In this document: positions 46,843 through 57,560 of the stretch, in pieces | Layout of the letters: the number at the start of each line of letters is the position of its first letter | Numbering within the stretch: the stretch's first letter is position 1 | Assembly: GCA_020442465.1 (NCBI GenBank) | Contig: JAGRJY010000043.1 | Coordinates: forward strand, 122,874-186,873 | Direction: 5' to 3' | DNA: 64,000 bases | Source: Lysobacterales bacterium | Lineage (GTDB): Bacteria; Pseudomonadota; Gammaproteobacteria; Xanthomonadales; Xanthomonadaceae | Translations under genes and position numbers: made by a program | Notes under the pieces: generated by a model | Database searches by the model: none | Told to the model about the DNA's origin: nothing | Seen by the model: the letters and a program-made list of their open reading frames with translations, nothing else

Positions 46843-48078
46843 TCAGAATTCCCCCCGAAACCAGTTGCGCAGGCGGTTGAACACGCCCCCTACGCGTGCC
46901 GTCGGCAACAAGGACCGCCGCGGGTGCTCGACCTGGGCACCCCACAGCAGCAGACCGACGCCGGTGGCATGCACCGGATTGCTGATCACTTCGCCGAGGC
47001 CGGTGACGTACTGCGGCACGCCGATGCGCACCGGCATGTGCAGCATCTCCTCGGCCAGTTCGGCCACGCCTTCCATGCGTGCGGCGCCACCGGTCAGCAC
47101 CAGACCGGCGCGGACCAACTCCTCGAATCCGGAGCGGCGCAGTTCGGCCTGGACCATCTCGAAAATTTCTTCGTAGCGGTTCTGCACGGCCTCGGCGAGC
47201 GCCTGCCGGGCCAGCCGGCGTGGTGGCCGGTCACCGACGCTGGGCACCTGGATGCTTTCTTCGGCCGTCGCCAGCTGCGCCAGCGCGCAGGCGTAGCGCA
47301 CCTTGATCTCTTCGGCATGCGGGGTTGGCGTGCGCAGCAGGTGGGCGATGTCATTGGTGACCTGGTCGCCGGCGATCGGCAGCGAGGCCGAGTGGCGGAT
47401 CGCGCCCTGGACGTACACGGCGATGTCGGTGGTGCCACCACCAATGTCGACCAGCACAACGCCGAGTTCCTTCTCGTCGGCAGTCAGCACCGCGGCACTC
47501 GAGGCCACCGACGACAGCACGAGGTCGTCGACCTGCAACCCGCACCGGTTGATGCACTTGCTGATGTTGGCCGCGGCCGACTGGGCGCCGACCACGATGT
47601 GCGCGCGCACTTCGAGGCGCACGCCGGACATGCCCACCGGATGGCGGATGCCTTCCTGCGAGTTGTCGACGATGTATTCCTGCGGCACCGCGTGCAGGAT
47701 CTTCTGGTCGGAGGGAATCGCCACCGCCTTGGCGGCTTCGAGCACGCGCTGCATGTCCTCCAGCGAGACCTCACCGTTGCGGATCGGCACGATGCCCGGC
47801 GAGTTGCGGCACTGCACGTGACTGCCGGAGATCGAGGCATACACCGAGCGGATCTCGCAGCCGGCCATGAGCTCGGCTTCTTCCACCGCGCGCTGGATGG
47901 AGTTCACGGTCGACTCGATGTCGACCACCACACCGCGCTTGAGCCCGTGCGAGGCGTGCGAGCCGATGCCGATCACCTCGATCGGGTTGCCGGCGCTGTA
48001 TTCACCGACCAACGCCACGACTTTCGACGTACCGATGTCGAGGCCGACGATCAGCGCCTTGTCACCCTTGCGATTCAT
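46843..48078 (-). CDS. ftsA: Cell division protein FtsA
   Basis: 411 aa. Actin-like protein that ties FtsZ to the membrane. ATP-site blocks: IVGLDIGTSKVVALVGE at the N-terminus, VLVDIGGGTTDIAV in the middle and LVLTGGAARMEG near the end. The C-terminal amphipathic helix (VFNRLRNWFRGEF) is the membrane anchor. The start ATG overlaps the ftsQ stop (ATGA). Length is normal. Confidence 0.96.
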   Translation of the reverse strand: MNRKGDKALIVGLDIGTSKVVALVGEYSAGNPIEVIGIGSHASHGLKRGVVVDIESTVNSIQRAVEEAELMAGCEIRSVYASISGSHVQCRNSPGIVPIRNGEVSLEDMQRVLEAAKAVAIPSDQKILHAVPQEYIVDNSQEGIRHPVGMSGVRLEVRAHIVVGAQSAAANISKCINRCGLQVDDLVLSSVASSAAVLTADEKELGVVLVDIGGGTTDIAVYVQGAIRHSASLPIAGDQVTNDIAHLLRTPTPHAEEIKVRYACALAQLATAEESIQVPSVGDRPPRRLARQALAEAVQNRYEEIFEMVQAELRRSGFEELVRAGLVLTGGAARMEGVAELAEEMLHMPVRIGVPQYVTGLGEVISNPVHATGVGLLLWGAQVEHPRRSLLPTARVGGVFNRLRNWFRGEF

Positions 48079-48827
48079 GCACCCTGTTCCTTGAAGTCGA
48101 TCGAGGCGGACGGTGCCGCCTCCGGCGCCGGGGCCTCGCCCCAGCGCAATGCAAAGCCGTTCGCGTAGCGCAGATCTGCGCGCACCAGCGGACGCAGCTC
48201 GTGCTGCAGCAGCTCTCCGAGCAGGGGAGCAAACCGCGTCACCCGGCGCTCCGGATCGCCGCGACCGGCCATCACGATGGCGCCACCACCAAGACGGAAA
48301 CTCCAACTTCCCCGGGCCGACAGCTTCACCAGCTCCACCTGCAGCCCTTGCGTGGTGAACGCCTGCTCGGCCATGTCGTGCACGCGCACCACGTCCTGGC
48401 TGCGCCGATCATCGGCCTCGAACACCGGCAGTCCCTCCGGCGCGCCGGCTGCGGGCAGCGGAAAGATCTGTCCGGCCGCCGACAGCAGCCTGCCGTCACC
48501 CCAGTGCGCCACCGGCACGTGTTCGCGAATCGATATCTCGATGCGATCCGGAAACTGCTTGCGCACCTCGGCTTCGGCTACCCAGTCGATGGCGACCACG
48601 GCGGCGTGGATGTCTTCCAGCGACACCGCGAAGAACCCGCCGGCCAGGTGCGGCGTCACCGCTTCGCGCACCGCATCAGCATCCACGCGCTGGTAGTCGG
48701 CGGTCAGGCGCAACTGGCGCAGCGGCCAGCGTTCGCTGGCGAACCAGCCGTTGAGCACCGCGACCAGCGGCAGCGCCACCAGCATCAGCGCCAGGGCCAG
48801 CACGATCACGCGACCGAGCGAATTCAT
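48075..48827 (-). CDS. ftsQ: Cell division protein FtsQ
   Basis: 250 aa. Bitopic: one transmembrane helix (about 5-27), then the POTRA domain ([21 protein letters not shown] through [23 protein letters not shown]) and the beta domain. It links FtsL/FtsB and the septal synthase to the ring. GGGAGGG 4 bases before the ATG. It overlaps ddlB (ATGA) and ftsA (ATGA), as in most gammaproteobacteria. The C-terminus is slightly longer and acidic/Pro-rich. Confidence 0.95.
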   Translation of the reverse strand: MNSLGRVIVLALALMLVALPLVAVLNGWFASERWPLRQLRLTADYQRVDADAVREAVTPHLAGGFFAVSLEDIHAAVVAIDWVAEAEVRKQFPDRIEISIREHVPVAHWGDGRLLSAAGQIFPLPAAGAPEGLPVFEADDRRSQDVVRVHDMAEQAFTTQGLQVELVKLSARGSWSFRLGGGAIVMAGRGDPERRVTRFAPLLGELLQHELRPLVRADLRYANGFALRWGEAPAPEAAPSASIDFKEQGA

Positions 48828-49765
48828 GCGCCCTCCCGGTCGGCAACCGTGTCGGCCACGATGCGCAGGCACAGGGACGCGAAATCCAGCCCGGTCGCAC
48901 GCGCGGCTTTCGGCACCAGGGAATGGCTGGTCATGCCCGGCGCAGTGTTCGCCTCGAGCAGCCAGTTCGCGCCGTGGCGATCGCGCATCAGGTCGACGCG
49001 CCCCCAGCCTGAACAGCCGAGCGCTTCGAACGCCTGCAGGGCGAGCGCCCGCATCGCGGCTTCGGCCTCGCCGTCGAGACCGGGACAGAGGTACTGGGTG
49101 TCCTCGGCGACGTACTTGGCGTGATAGTCGTAGTAGGCGCCGGCGGGCACGATGCGAATGCTCGGCAATGCATCACGACCGAGGATGCCGACCGTGTATT
49201 CGTCACCCACCACCAGCTGTTCCATCAGCAGCTCACCCGGATAGCTGGCCGCCAGTTCGATCGCCGCCTGCAGGTCGCCTTCCTCGAACACCCGGGTGAT
49301 GCCGACCGACGAGCCCTCGCAGGCCGGCTTCACGATCACCGGCAGGCCAAGATCGCGAGCCGCGGCCACCACGTCGTCCCCGATCGCGATGCGCCGGTAC
49401 GCCGGTGTCGGCAATCCGAGCGCCTGCCAGACCTGCTTGCTGCGGATCTTGTCCATCGACAGCGCGGAACCGAGCACATTGCTGCCGGTACAGGGCACGC
49501 CGAGCGCGGACAGCAGTCCCTGCAGCACGCCGTCTTCGCCGCCGCCATGGCTACCGTGCAACACGTTGAACACGCGGTCGACGCTGCCGGCGCGGATCGC
49601 GTCGATCAGGGCCGGAATGCCGTCCACGGCCAGCGCATCGACGCCTTTCGTGCGCAGCGCGTCGAGCACATTGCTGCCGGAATCGAGCGACACCGCGCGC
49701 TCGCTGGAGGTGCCACCCATCAGCACGGCCACCCGACCCAGGCGGCGGATCGTGTCGGCGTTCAT
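48824..49765 (-). CDS. ddlB: D-alanine--D-alanine ligase B
   Basis: 313 aa. Makes the D-Ala-D-Ala dipeptide for MurF. ATP-grasp blocks: [32 protein letters not shown], the [17 protein letters not shown] lysine loop, and the metal-binding [19 protein letters not shown]. Tyr in [16 protein letters not shown] is conserved. The ATG overlaps the murC stop by 4 bp. Note that murB, which sits between murC and ddlB in some species, is not here. Confidence 0.96.
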   Translation of the reverse strand: MNADTIRRLGRVAVLMGGTSSERAVSLDSGSNVLDALRTKGVDALAVDGIPALIDAIRAGSVDRVFNVLHGSHGGGEDGVLQGLLSALGVPCTGSNVLGSALSMDKIRSKQVWQALGLPTPAYRRIAIGDDVVAAARDLGLPVIVKPACEGSSVGITRVFEEGDLQAAIELAASYPGELLMEQLVVGDEYTVGILGRDALPSIRIVPAGAYYDYHAKYVAEDTQYLCPGLDGEAEAAMRALALQAFEALGCSGWGRVDLMRDRHGANWLLEANTAPGMTSHSLVPKAARATGLDFASLCLRIVADTVADREGA

Positions 49766-51189
49766 GCCGCGCCCCCCGTCAGTCCGTGGGTGGCGAGTCG
49801 ACCGGCCTCACGGCCAATGTCGCCGGCGCCGAGCAGGATCAGCAAGTCGCCGTCTTCGAGCATGTCGTGCAGCACCGTACCGAGTTCCTCGGCCTGCCCG
49901 ACTACCACCGGCTCGACCCGCCCGCGCGAGCGGATCGCCCGCGCGAGCGCCTTGCCGTCGGCGCCCGGAATCGGCGCCTCGCCGGCCGGGTAGACCTCGG
50001 TCAGCACCAGGGCATCCACTTCGGACAGCACCGCGGCGAAGTCGTCCAGCAGGTCGCGCGTGCGGCTGTAGCGATGGGGCTGAAACGCCACCACCAGCCG
50101 GCGCTCCGGCCAACCGTCTCGGGCGGCGGAGAACACCGCCTGCAACTCGCGCGGGTGATGGCCGTAGTCGTCGATCAGCAGCGCCTGACCACGCGGATGC
50201 GCCAGCTCGCCCAGCAGATTGAACCGGCGGCCGACGCCCTGGAAGCGCCCGAGCGCGCGCACGATCGCATCCGGCTCGACGCCGAGCTGATAGCCGACCG
50301 CCGCTGCCGCCAGCGCATTCTGCACGTTGTGGCGGCCGGGCAAGGCCAGCTCGACCTCGCACGGCGCACACTCCGGCAGCCGCAGGGTGAAACGGGTAGT
50401 CGGGCCGGACTGGCGCAGGTTCTCGGCGCGCACTTCGGCGTCGTCGGCCAACCCGTAGGTCACCAGATGACGCGGCATTTCGGCGACCAGCTCGCGCACC
50501 TCGGGGTCGTCCACGCACAGCACACCGAGCCCGTAGAACGGCAGGCGGTGGAGGAATTCGGAGAACGCCGCCTGCACCCGGGCGAAATCGCCGCCGTAGT
50601 TCTCCAGATGATCGGCGTCGATGTTGGTCACCACGGCGACGATCGGCGTCAGGCGCAGGAAACTGCCGTCGCTCTCGTCGGCTTCGGCGACCAGCCACTC
50701 GCCCTGCCCCAGGCCGGCGTTCGCACCGGCGGCGATGAGCTGACCGCCGATGACGAAGGTCGGATCGAGCCCGCCTTCGGCCAGCACGCTCGCCACCAAA
50801 CTGGTGGTGGTGGTCTTGCCGTGGGTGCCGGCCACGGCGATGCCGCGACGGAACCGCATCAGCTCGGCCAGCATCTCGGCGCGTGGGACGACCGGAATCT
50901 TGCGCAGTCGCGCCGCACGCAGCTCGGGGTTGTCGGCACGGATCGCACTCGACACCACGACGACGTCGACATCGGCAAGGTGCTCTGCGGAGTGACCGAC
51001 ATGCACCGTGGCGCCGGCCTCGCGCAGCCGGCGCAGGGCCGGGCCATCGCCGAGATCGGAGCCGGAGACGGTGTAGCCCAGCGTGCACAGCACCTCGGCA
51101 ATCCCGCTCATGCCGACGCCGCCGATGCCGATGAAATGCACGCGACGGAAGATCTCGGTGATGTCGCCCTGGTGCGCCAGCCGCTTCAT
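49762..51189 (-). CDS. murC: UDP-N-acetylmuramate--L-alanine ligase
   Basis: 475 aa. Adds L-Ala to UDP-MurNAc. Rossmann UDP-binding loop [17 protein letters not shown] (18-33), ATP loop [10 protein letters not shown] (120-129), and the later [19 protein letters not shown] and [10 protein letters not shown] blocks are all present. I chose the ATG at 51189, whose first bases overlap the murG stop (ATGA); an upstream start would add only seven residues. Confidence 0.97.
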   Translation of the reverse strand: MKRLAHQGDITEIFRRVHFIGIGGVGMSGIAEVLCTLGYTVSGSDLGDGPALRRLREAGATVHVGHSAEHLADVDVVVVSSAIRADNPELRAARLRKIPVVPRAEMLAELMRFRRGIAVAGTHGKTTTTSLVASVLAEGGLDPTFVIGGQLIAAGANAGLGQGEWLVAEADESDGSFLRLTPIVAVVTNIDADHLENYGGDFARVQAAFSEFLHRLPFYGLGVLCVDDPEVRELVAEMPRHLVTYGLADDAEVRAENLRQSGPTTRFTLRLPECAPCEVELALPGRHNVQNALAAAAVGYQLGVEPDAIVRALGRFQGVGRRFNLLGELAHPRGQALLIDDYGHHPRELQAVFSAARDGWPERRLVVAFQPHRYSRTRDLLDDFAAVLSEVDALVLTEVYPAGEAPIPGADGKALARAIRSRGRVEPVVVGQAEELGTVLHDMLEDGDLLILLGAGDIGREAGRLATHGLTGGAA

Positions 51190-52274
51190 GCGCGGGCCTC
51201 CGCCAGACAAAGGTCGGCCACCGCCGCGGCGGCATCGGTGCGCGCCAACGCGCGGGCCGCGTGCGCCATCTCGAGCAGCGGCGCGCGATCGCGATCAACC
51301 AGCGGATGCAACGTCGCCGCGAGGCGCTCGCCGAAATCTTCGCCTTCAGCGACCAGCACCGCTGCGCCGCCCGCTGCCAGGGATTCCGCGTTGCGGGTCT
51401 GATGATCATCGACCGCGTGCGGGAAGGGCACCAGCACGCTGCCAAGCCCCGCGGCCGCCAACTCGGCAAGCGTGAGCGCCCCCGCGCGGCAGATCGCCAG
51501 ATCGGCCCAGGCGTAGGCGGCAGCCATGTCCTCGATGAACGGCTCGACTTCAACATGGAGTTGGCTCGCCGCACCGCCGACGCCGGCGTAGGACGTGCGC
51601 GCCTCCTCGATCATGCGCGCGCCGCATTGGTGCCGCACCGTGAGTTCGACACCGAGGCCGGCAAGCACGGCGGGCAACTGCGTGTTCAGGCTGCGGGCGC
51701 CCTGGCTGCCGCCCAGCACGAGCACGCGCAGGGGGCCTTCGCGGCCCTTCCAGCGCAACTCGGGTGCGGGCACCGCCGCAATCGAGGCGCGCACCGGATT
51801 GCCGACCGCGCGCGCCTGCACGCTGTCCGGAAATGCATCGTCGAAACCACACAGCACACGTCGGGCGAGCCTCGCCAGCACACGATTGGTCATGCCCGGC
51901 ACCCGGTTCTGTTCGTGCACGAGCAGCGGTCGACGCAGCAGGAAGGCGGCGATGCCGCCCGGACCAGCCGCATAGCCCCCCAGGCTGAGCACGCTGCGCG
52001 GGCGCAGACGACGCAACACGCCCAGCGCCTGGAGCACCGAACGCAGCAGCAGGAACGGCGCCTGCAGCAGGCGCATCGGGCCCTTGCCGCGCAGCGCGCT
52101 GATCCGCACGGTGTCCAGCTGAATGCCGGCGGCCGGCACCAGGCGCGTTTCCAGTCCGCCTTCGGCGCCGAGCCAGACGACCGGCACGTCGCGCTCGCGC
52201 AACACGGCGGCCACTTCCAGCCCGGGGAAGATGTGCCCGCCGGTTCCGCCTGCCATGATCAGCACCGGCCCCAT
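51186..52274 (-). CDS. murG: UDP-N-acetylglucosamine transferase MurG
   Basis: 362 aa. Adds GlcNAc to lipid I to form lipid II at the cytoplasmic face. N-terminal GGTGGHIFPGLEVA, the LGGYAAGPGG loop, VHEQNRVPGMTNR, LGGSQGARSLN and the donor-binding CRAGALTLAELAAAGLGSVLVPFPHAVDDHQTRNA are all intact. The ATG shares a base with the ftsW stop (TGATG). The gene downstream is murC. Confidence 0.96.
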   Translation of the reverse strand: MGPVLIMAGGTGGHIFPGLEVAAVLRERDVPVVWLGAEGGLETRLVPAAGIQLDTVRISALRGKGPMRLLQAPFLLLRSVLQALGVLRRLRPRSVLSLGGYAAGPGGIAAFLLRRPLLVHEQNRVPGMTNRVLARLARRVLCGFDDAFPDSVQARAVGNPVRASIAAVPAPELRWKGREGPLRVLVLGGSQGARSLNTQLPAVLAGLGVELTVRHQCGARMIEEARTSYAGVGGAASQLHVEVEPFIEDMAAAYAWADLAICRAGALTLAELAAAGLGSVLVPFPHAVDDHQTRNAESLAAGGAAVLVAEGEDFGERLAATLHPLVDRDRAPLLEMAHAARALARTDAAAAVADLCLAEARA

Positions 52275-53560
52275 CACGCCACCTCGCCGAGCACGGGCTC
52301 GATGCGCAAGCGCCCCTTGAGGCTCGGGCGTCGTACCGGCGGCGCCATCGCTTCCGGCTCCTCCTCGTCGAGCGCTTCGGGCTCGGCCAGCTCTCCGCGG
52401 TGCCAGGCTACCTGGCGCTCGCTGCGGTCGAGCTCGTAGCTGACTCGCAGCAGCAGACCGAGCGCAGCGCAGGTCATCAGCACGGACGAGCCGCCGGACG
52501 AGACCAACGGCAAGGTCAGGCCCTTGGTCGGCAGCAGCCCGAGGTTCACGCTGATCGAAACAAAGGCCTGCAGGCCGATCCACAACGCGATGCCAAAGGC
52601 CACGAAGCCGGCGAAATAGCGCCCCAGTTCAACGCCGCGCAGGCCGAGCCAGAACGCGCGACCGACCAGCACCGAGAAGCACGCCAGCACCCCGACGATG
52701 CCGACGAAGCCGAGCTCTTCGGCAATCACCGCGAAAATGAAGTCGGTGTGGGCTTCCGGCAGGTAGAACAGCTTCTGTACGCTGCCGCCGAGGCCAACAC
52801 CGAACCACTCGCCACGACCGATGGCGATCAGCGCCTGGGTGAGCTGGAAGCCGCTGTTGAACGGGTCCTGCCAGGGGTCGAGGAAGGAGGTGAGTCGGCG
52901 CACGCGATACGGTTCGGCCAGCGCCGCCCAGACCAGCACGGGAACGGCAAGCAGGGTCGGAATCGCCACATGGAGCAGACGCACGCCGGCGAGCCAGATC
53001 ATGCCCGCGGTGATCGCCAGCAGCAGGGTCGCCGAGCCGAAGTCCGGCTGCGCCAGCAGGGCGAGCACAAAGATCGATACCACCAGGAACGGCTTGCTCG
53101 CGGCCAGCATGGTGGTCTGGATGCGCTCGCGGTGGCGGGCGATGTAGCTCGCCAGCCAGACCACCAGCAGCAGCTTCACCGCTTCGACCGCCTGGAAGTT
53201 GGACACCACCAGATTGATCCAGCGCCGGGCACCGTTGACGGTGTGGCCGATGCCGGGAAGAAACACCGCCAGCAGCAGGGTCAGGCCGGCGAGCAGGCAC
53301 ACGTGCGAGAAGCGCTCGAGGTTGCGCAGTTCGATTCGCGACATCCACAGCGCCAGGCCCAGACCGAGCACGAGGAAGATCACGTGCCGCACCAGAAAAT
53401 GGAACGGCCCGACTTCCAGTCCCTCGGCGATGGCCATGGAGCTGGAGCCGACCATCACCAGGCCGAGCGCGCCCAGGGCACACGAGGCCAGCAGGATGAC
53501 GCGGTCGAAGCGCCCGCCCAGCTCCTGCCAGCGCGTGGCCTGCATGGTCTCGGCGTTCAT
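52274..53560 (-). CDS. ftsW: Septal peptidoglycan polymerase FtsW
   Basis: 428 aa. About ten membrane helices; the SEDS glycosyltransferase that works with FtsI. Conserved: NGARRWINL after the fourth helix, the catalytic Asp in LAQPDFGSAT, EAHTDFIFAVIAEELGFVG and the LPLVSSGGSS loop. The N-terminus is cytosolic; the C-terminal tail is acidic and Pro/Glu-rich (EPEALDEEEPEAM). It starts only 40 bp below mraY; in most relatives murD occupies this junction, and it is absent here. Confidence 0.96.
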   Translation of the reverse strand: MNAETMQATRWQELGGRFDRVILLASCALGALGLVMVGSSSMAIAEGLEVGPFHFLVRHVIFLVLGLGLALWMSRIELRNLERFSHVCLLAGLTLLLAVFLPGIGHTVNGARRWINLVVSNFQAVEAVKLLLVVWLASYIARHRERIQTTMLAASKPFLVVSIFVLALLAQPDFGSATLLLAITAGMIWLAGVRLLHVAIPTLLAVPVLVWAALAEPYRVRRLTSFLDPWQDPFNSGFQLTQALIAIGRGEWFGVGLGGSVQKLFYLPEAHTDFIFAVIAEELGFVGIVGVLACFSVLVGRAFWLGLRGVELGRYFAGFVAFGIALWIGLQAFVSISVNLGLLPTKGLTLPLVSSGGSSVLMTCAALGLLLRVSYELDRSERQVAWHRGELAEPEALDEEEPEAMAPPVRRPSLKGRLRIEPVLGEVA

Positions 53561-53600
53561 CGTCGAGACTCCGTGGCGACAGCCGTGTCGGGGCGGTTCA

Positions 53601-54683
53601 TCAGCGCACCTTCAGGGTCGCGAGACCGACCAGCACGAGCACCACCGAGATGATCCAGAAGCGCACGATGACGCGCGGCTCCGGCCAGCCTTTCAACTCG
53701 AAGTGGTGATGGATCGGCGCCATGCGGAAGATGCGCCGGCCTGTGAGCTTGAAGCTCGCCACCTGCAGCATCACCGACAGCGTTTCGATCACAAAGATGC
53801 CGCCCATGATCACCAGCACCAGCTCCTGGCGCACGATCACCGCCATCGCACCGATCGCAGCGCCCAGGGCGAGTGCGCCGATGTCGCCCATGAACACCTG
53901 CGCCGGATAGGTGTTGAACCACAGGAAGCCGAGGCCCGAACCCGCCATCGCCGCACAAACGATGGTGAGTTCGCCCGAACCGGGAATCGCCGGAATCTGC
54001 AGGTACTGGGCGAACACCGCATGACCGGAGGCATAGGCGAACACGCCCAGCGCCCCGGCCACGAGCACGGACGGCATGATCGCCAGTCCATCGAGACCGT
54101 CGGTCAGGTTCACCGCGTTGGAGAATCCGACGATCCAGAAATAGGCCACCACGACGTAGGCGCCGCCCAGCGGCAGCACGACGGTCTTGAAGAACGGCAC
54201 GTACAGCTCGGTCGCAGCAGGCACGTCGGCGGTGAGATACAAGGCCATCGCCGCGGCCAGGCCGAACAGGCTCTGCAGCGCGTACTTGTGCTTGGCACGC
54301 AGTCCGTTCGGATCGCGACGCACGACCTTGCGCCAGTCGTCGAGCCAGCCGATCGCGCCGAAGGCAAGCAGCACCCCGAGCACGATCCACACATAGCGAT
54401 TGCGCAGGTCGGCCCAAAGCAGGGTCGACGCCGACACCGTGAGCAGGATCAGCACACCCCCCATCGTCGGGGTGCCGGCCTTGGACAGGTGCGACTGCGG
54501 GCCGTCGCTGCGGATGGGCTGGCCGCCTTTCAACCGGCGCAGCTGCCCGATCACTCGCGGTCCCAGCCAGAGCGACAGCGCCAGCGCGGTCAGCGCACTG
54601 AGGATCGCGCGCAGGGTGATGTAGCCGAACACCGCGAAGAAGCGATCGAGGGTCTGCAGCCACTGGGTCAGCTCAAGCAGCAT
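53601..54683 (-). CDS. mraY: Phospho-N-acetylmuramoyl-pentapeptide-transferase
   Basis: 360 aa. Transfers phospho-MurNAc-pentapeptide to undecaprenyl phosphate (lipid I). About ten helices. Key blocks: [10 protein letters not shown], the DDW of [29 protein letters not shown] and [11 protein letters not shown]. The first residues overlap the end of murF by 11 bp. The next gene on the strand is ftsW, without murD between. Confidence 0.97.
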   Translation of the reverse strand: MLLELTQWLQTLDRFFAVFGYITLRAILSALTALALSLWLGPRVIGQLRRLKGGQPIRSDGPQSHLSKAGTPTMGGVLILLTVSASTLLWADLRNRYVWIVLGVLLAFGAIGWLDDWRKVVRRDPNGLRAKHKYALQSLFGLAAAMALYLTADVPAATELYVPFFKTVVLPLGGAYVVVAYFWIVGFSNAVNLTDGLDGLAIMPSVLVAGALGVFAYASGHAVFAQYLQIPAIPGSGELTIVCAAMAGSGLGFLWFNTYPAQVFMGDIGALALGAAIGAMAVIVRQELVLVIMGGIFVIETLSVMLQVASFKLTGRRIFRMAPIHHHFELKGWPEPRVIVRFWIISVVLVLVGLATLKVR

Positions 54684-56052
54684 GCTCGACCTCCCCTTGC
54701 GTTTGCCCGATCAATGCGTCGACTACCCGGTCCATGCGGCTGCCGCGCGAGCCTTTGACCAGCACCAGGTCGCTCGGGCGCAAGGCATCGCCCAGCGCAT
54801 CGATCAGCGCGGCCTGCTGATCGAACCAGCGCCCACCCGCACCGAATGCCTCGACCGCGTGCGCCGACAGTGGGCCCGTGCCCCACAGCACATCAATGCC
54901 GGCCGCTGCCGCACTGCGACCAGCGGCCGCGTGCATCGCCGCCGCCTCGGGTCCGAGCTCACGCATGTCGCCGAGCACCAGCCAGCGCCGCGCGGCCGGC
55001 GACTGGGCGAGCATGGCGATGGCCGCGGCCGTCGACGCCGGGTTGGCGTTGTAGCTGTCGTCGATGACGTCGCCACCATCGCGCCGCGGTCGGCGTGCGA
55101 GACGGCCGGCAACCTGCGGCGGCGCCTGCAGGACATCGACGACGTCGGCGAGCGCCGCGCCTGCCGCTCCGGCCATGGCCGCCGCGGCGAGCGCATTGCG
55201 CACATTGTGTTCGCCGGCCCAGCCCAGGCGCACGACGGCCTCGCCCCAGGGCGTGACCAGGGTGAAGTCGGCACCCGATGCATCGGTGCGCAGCCCACGC
55301 GGAAAGACGTCGGCGGAAGCGTCGACAGCGAACCGGAGCACGGCACGGCCCGTCTGGCGTGCGTGCTGGGCGAACCACGGCGCGAACGCGTCATCGGCAT
55401 TGACCACCGCGATGCCGCCCGGCTCGAGATGGTCGTAGATCGCGCCCTTGGTGTGCGCCACGCCGAACAGTGAACCCATGCGCTCAAGATGGGCCGGCCC
55501 GATGTTGTTGACGAGCGCGACATGTGGCCGTGCGATGGCAGCCAGGTAGTCGATGTCCCCGGGCTGCCCGGCGCCCATCTCGTACACCGCGAAGTCGGCG
55601 TCTTCCGCCTGCTCGATCAGGGCCAGCGGCATGCCGAGCTCGTTGTTGCGGTTGCCTGCCGAGACATGACAGGACGCGCCGCGCGCGAGCATGGCGTGCA
55701 CCAGCGACTTCACCGACGTCTTGCCGTTGCTGCCGGTCAGGGCAAGCACGCGGGTCGTGCGCTCGCCGCGCAGGGCCTTGGCGATGCGCGCGATCGCTTG
55801 CAGACAGCTATCGACGCGCAGTTGTGCGATCGCGACGTCGACCGCCCGCTCGACCAGTGCGGCCACGGCGCCGCGCGCCAGGGCATCGGCGACGTGTTCG
55901 TGTCCATCGCTGCGTTCGCCGCCGAGGGCCACGAACAGATCGCCGGGCTGGACTGCGCGCGAGTCGGTCTGCACGCGCAGCACCGGCCCTGCGCCGTCGA
56001 TCTCGGGCACACCCAACCAGCGGGCCAGCTCGGGCAGGGGCACAGGCCTCAC
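54673..56052 (-). CDS. murF: UDP-MurNAc-tripeptide--D-alanyl-D-alanine ligase
   Basis: 459 aa. Attaches the D-Ala-D-Ala dipeptide. Mur-ligase ATP loop GSNGKTS (107-113), the [12 protein letters not shown] block, [25 protein letters not shown] and the DSYNANPAS motif are intact. The GTG start overlaps the murE stop (GTGA). The Ala-rich content is typical of the organism. Confidence 0.96.
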   Translation of the reverse strand: MRPVPLPELARWLGVPEIDGAGPVLRVQTDSRAVQPGDLFVALGGERSDGHEHVADALARGAVAALVERAVDVAIAQLRVDSCLQAIARIAKALRGERTTRVLALTGSNGKTSVKSLVHAMLARGASCHVSAGNRNNELGMPLALIEQAEDADFAVYEMGAGQPGDIDYLAAIARPHVALVNNIGPAHLERMGSLFGVAHTKGAIYDHLEPGGIAVVNADDAFAPWFAQHARQTGRAVLRFAVDASADVFPRGLRTDASGADFTLVTPWGEAVVRLGWAGEHNVRNALAAAAMAGAAGAALADVVDVLQAPPQVAGRLARRPRRDGGDVIDDSYNANPASTAAAIAMLAQSPAARRWLVLGDMRELGPEAAAMHAAAGRSAAAAGIDVLWGTGPLSAHAVEAFGAGGRWFDQQAALIDALGDALRPSDLVLVKGSRGSRMDRVVDALIGQTQGEVEHAA

Positions 56053-57560
56053 GTCAGCGCCTCCAGACAGCGGCGCGCGACCGCGGCATCGTCAAAACTG
56101 CGACGCTCGCCGGCGATGTCCTGATAGGTCTCATGCCCTTTGCCGGCAATCAGCACGGTGTCCCCGGGCCCGGCCTCGGCGATCGCCTGGCGGATCGCCA
56201 GTGCACGATCACGCTGCACGACGATGCGATCGCGTCGCGTGCAGCCCGCCACAATGGCCTCGACGATGGCGTCACCATCTTCGCGGCGCGGATTGTCGTC
56301 GGTGACGATCACCCGATCAGCCTGCTCTTCGGCGATGGCGCCCATCTGCGGGCGCTTGCCGGCATCGCGCTCGCCGCCGCAACCGAACACACAGATCAAC
56401 CGACCCTCGGTGTGTGCGCGCAGGCTCGACAGCGCCTGCGCCAGCGCATCGGGAGTGTGTGCGTAGTCGACGACGACCAGTGGCCCGTTCATGGCCACGG
56501 CATCGCCCTGCGTCGCGCGCTCTGGAGAAATCCGGTTCATTCGACCGCGCACGGGATGCAGGCGACCGACGATCTCGGCGCAATGCTGCAGCGACACACC
56601 CTGGGTGCGCAGCACCGAGGCCACCAGCAACAGGTTGTCGACGTTGAAACGACCAATCAGGCCGCTCTGCACGGCGTGCGACACACCGGCTTCGCGGAGC
56701 TCGAACGCGAGCCCATGCGCGTGCTGGGAAATCGCGGTGGCGGCCATGCGCGCATCGCTGTCGCCGGCCGCACTGACTGTCCACAGCTCGGTGGGCGCCT
56801 CGATACTGGCAGCCAACGCGCGTCCGAACGCATCGTCGACGTTGATCACCGCGGCAGGCAGTCCCGGCCGGCGGAACAGCTGGGCCTTGGCTTCGCCGTA
56901 GGCCTCCATGCTCGGGTGATAGTCGAGGTGATCGCGGGTGAGGTTGGTGAATGCCGCCACCGCAAAATCCACACCTTCGACACGCCCCTGATCGAGCGCG
57001 TGCGACGACACCTCCATCGCCACCGCGTGGGCGCCACGACCGCGCAAACGATCGAGCGCCGCATGCACCGCCAGCACGTCAGGCGTGGTGCGTTCGCCAT
57101 CCTCGCCCCATCCGTCCATGCCGATGCCGAGCGTGCCCAGATGACCGCATGGCCCGAGACCGGCCAGATCCAGCGCCTGGGCCAGCAGCTGCACCGATGA
57201 GGTCTTGCCATTGGTGCCGGTCACGCCGATCACGCGCAGGGTGTCCGACGGGCTGTCGAAGAAGCGCCGGGCGAGTTCGGCGAGGTGGGCGCGCAGGTCC
57301 TGCACGGCAATCCAGTCGGCGCGCGCCTGCTGGCCCGCCGGCAACGGCGGATCGAACAACACGAAGCGCGCGCCGCGGCTCTGCGCCTGCTCGGCGAAAT
57401 CGATGCCGTGCGCACGGGCGCCGGCGACGGCGACGAAGGCGCCGCCTGGCTGCACGCTGCGGCTGTCGAGACTGAGGCCGGTGACTTCGGCGCCGGCCAG
57501 GGGCTCGGCCACGTCGGCGAGTCCGTGCAGCAGTTCGGCCACGGTGATGCCCGCCTTCAC
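56049..57560 (-). CDS. murE: UDP-MurNAc-dipeptide--meso-diaminopimelate ligase
   Basis: 503 aa. Adds the third residue. ATP loop TGTNGKTS (114-121). The DNPR motif (VTDDNPRRED) marks the meso-diaminopimelate type, so the wall is A1-gamma like other gammaproteobacteria. DYAHTPDAL and the GKGHETYQ motif are present. It starts at a GTG overlapping the ftsI stop by 4 bp; the frame stays open upstream inside ftsI, which I disregard. Confidence 0.95.
   Translation of the reverse strand: MKAGITVAELLHGLADVAEPLAGAEVTGLSLDSRSVQPGGAFVAVAGARAHGIDFAEQAQSRGARFVLFDPPLPAGQQARADWIAVQDLRAHLAELARRFFDSPSDTLRVIGVTGTNGKTSSVQLLAQALDLAGLGPCGHLGTLGIGMDGWGEDGERTTPDVLAVHAALDRLRGRGAHAVAMEVSSHALDQGRVEGVDFAVAAFTNLTRDHLDYHPSMEAYGEAKAQLFRRPGLPAAVINVDDAFGRALAASIEAPTELWTVSAAGDSDARMAATAISQHAHGLAFELREAGVSHAVQSGLIGRFNVDNLLLVASVLRTQGVSLQHCAEIVGRLHPVRGRMNRISPERATQGDAVAMNGPLVVVDYAHTPDALAQALSSLRAHTEGRLICVFGCGGERDAGKRPQMGAIAEEQADRVIVTDDNPRREDGDAIVEAIVAGCTRRDRIVVQRDRALAIRQAIAEAGPGDTVLIAGKGHETYQDIAGERRSFDDAAVARRCLEALT

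Noticed and set aside
53561..53600. A hidden or frameshifted murD between mraY and ftsW
   Set aside because: Only 40 bp separate the genes, so not even a remnant can fit.
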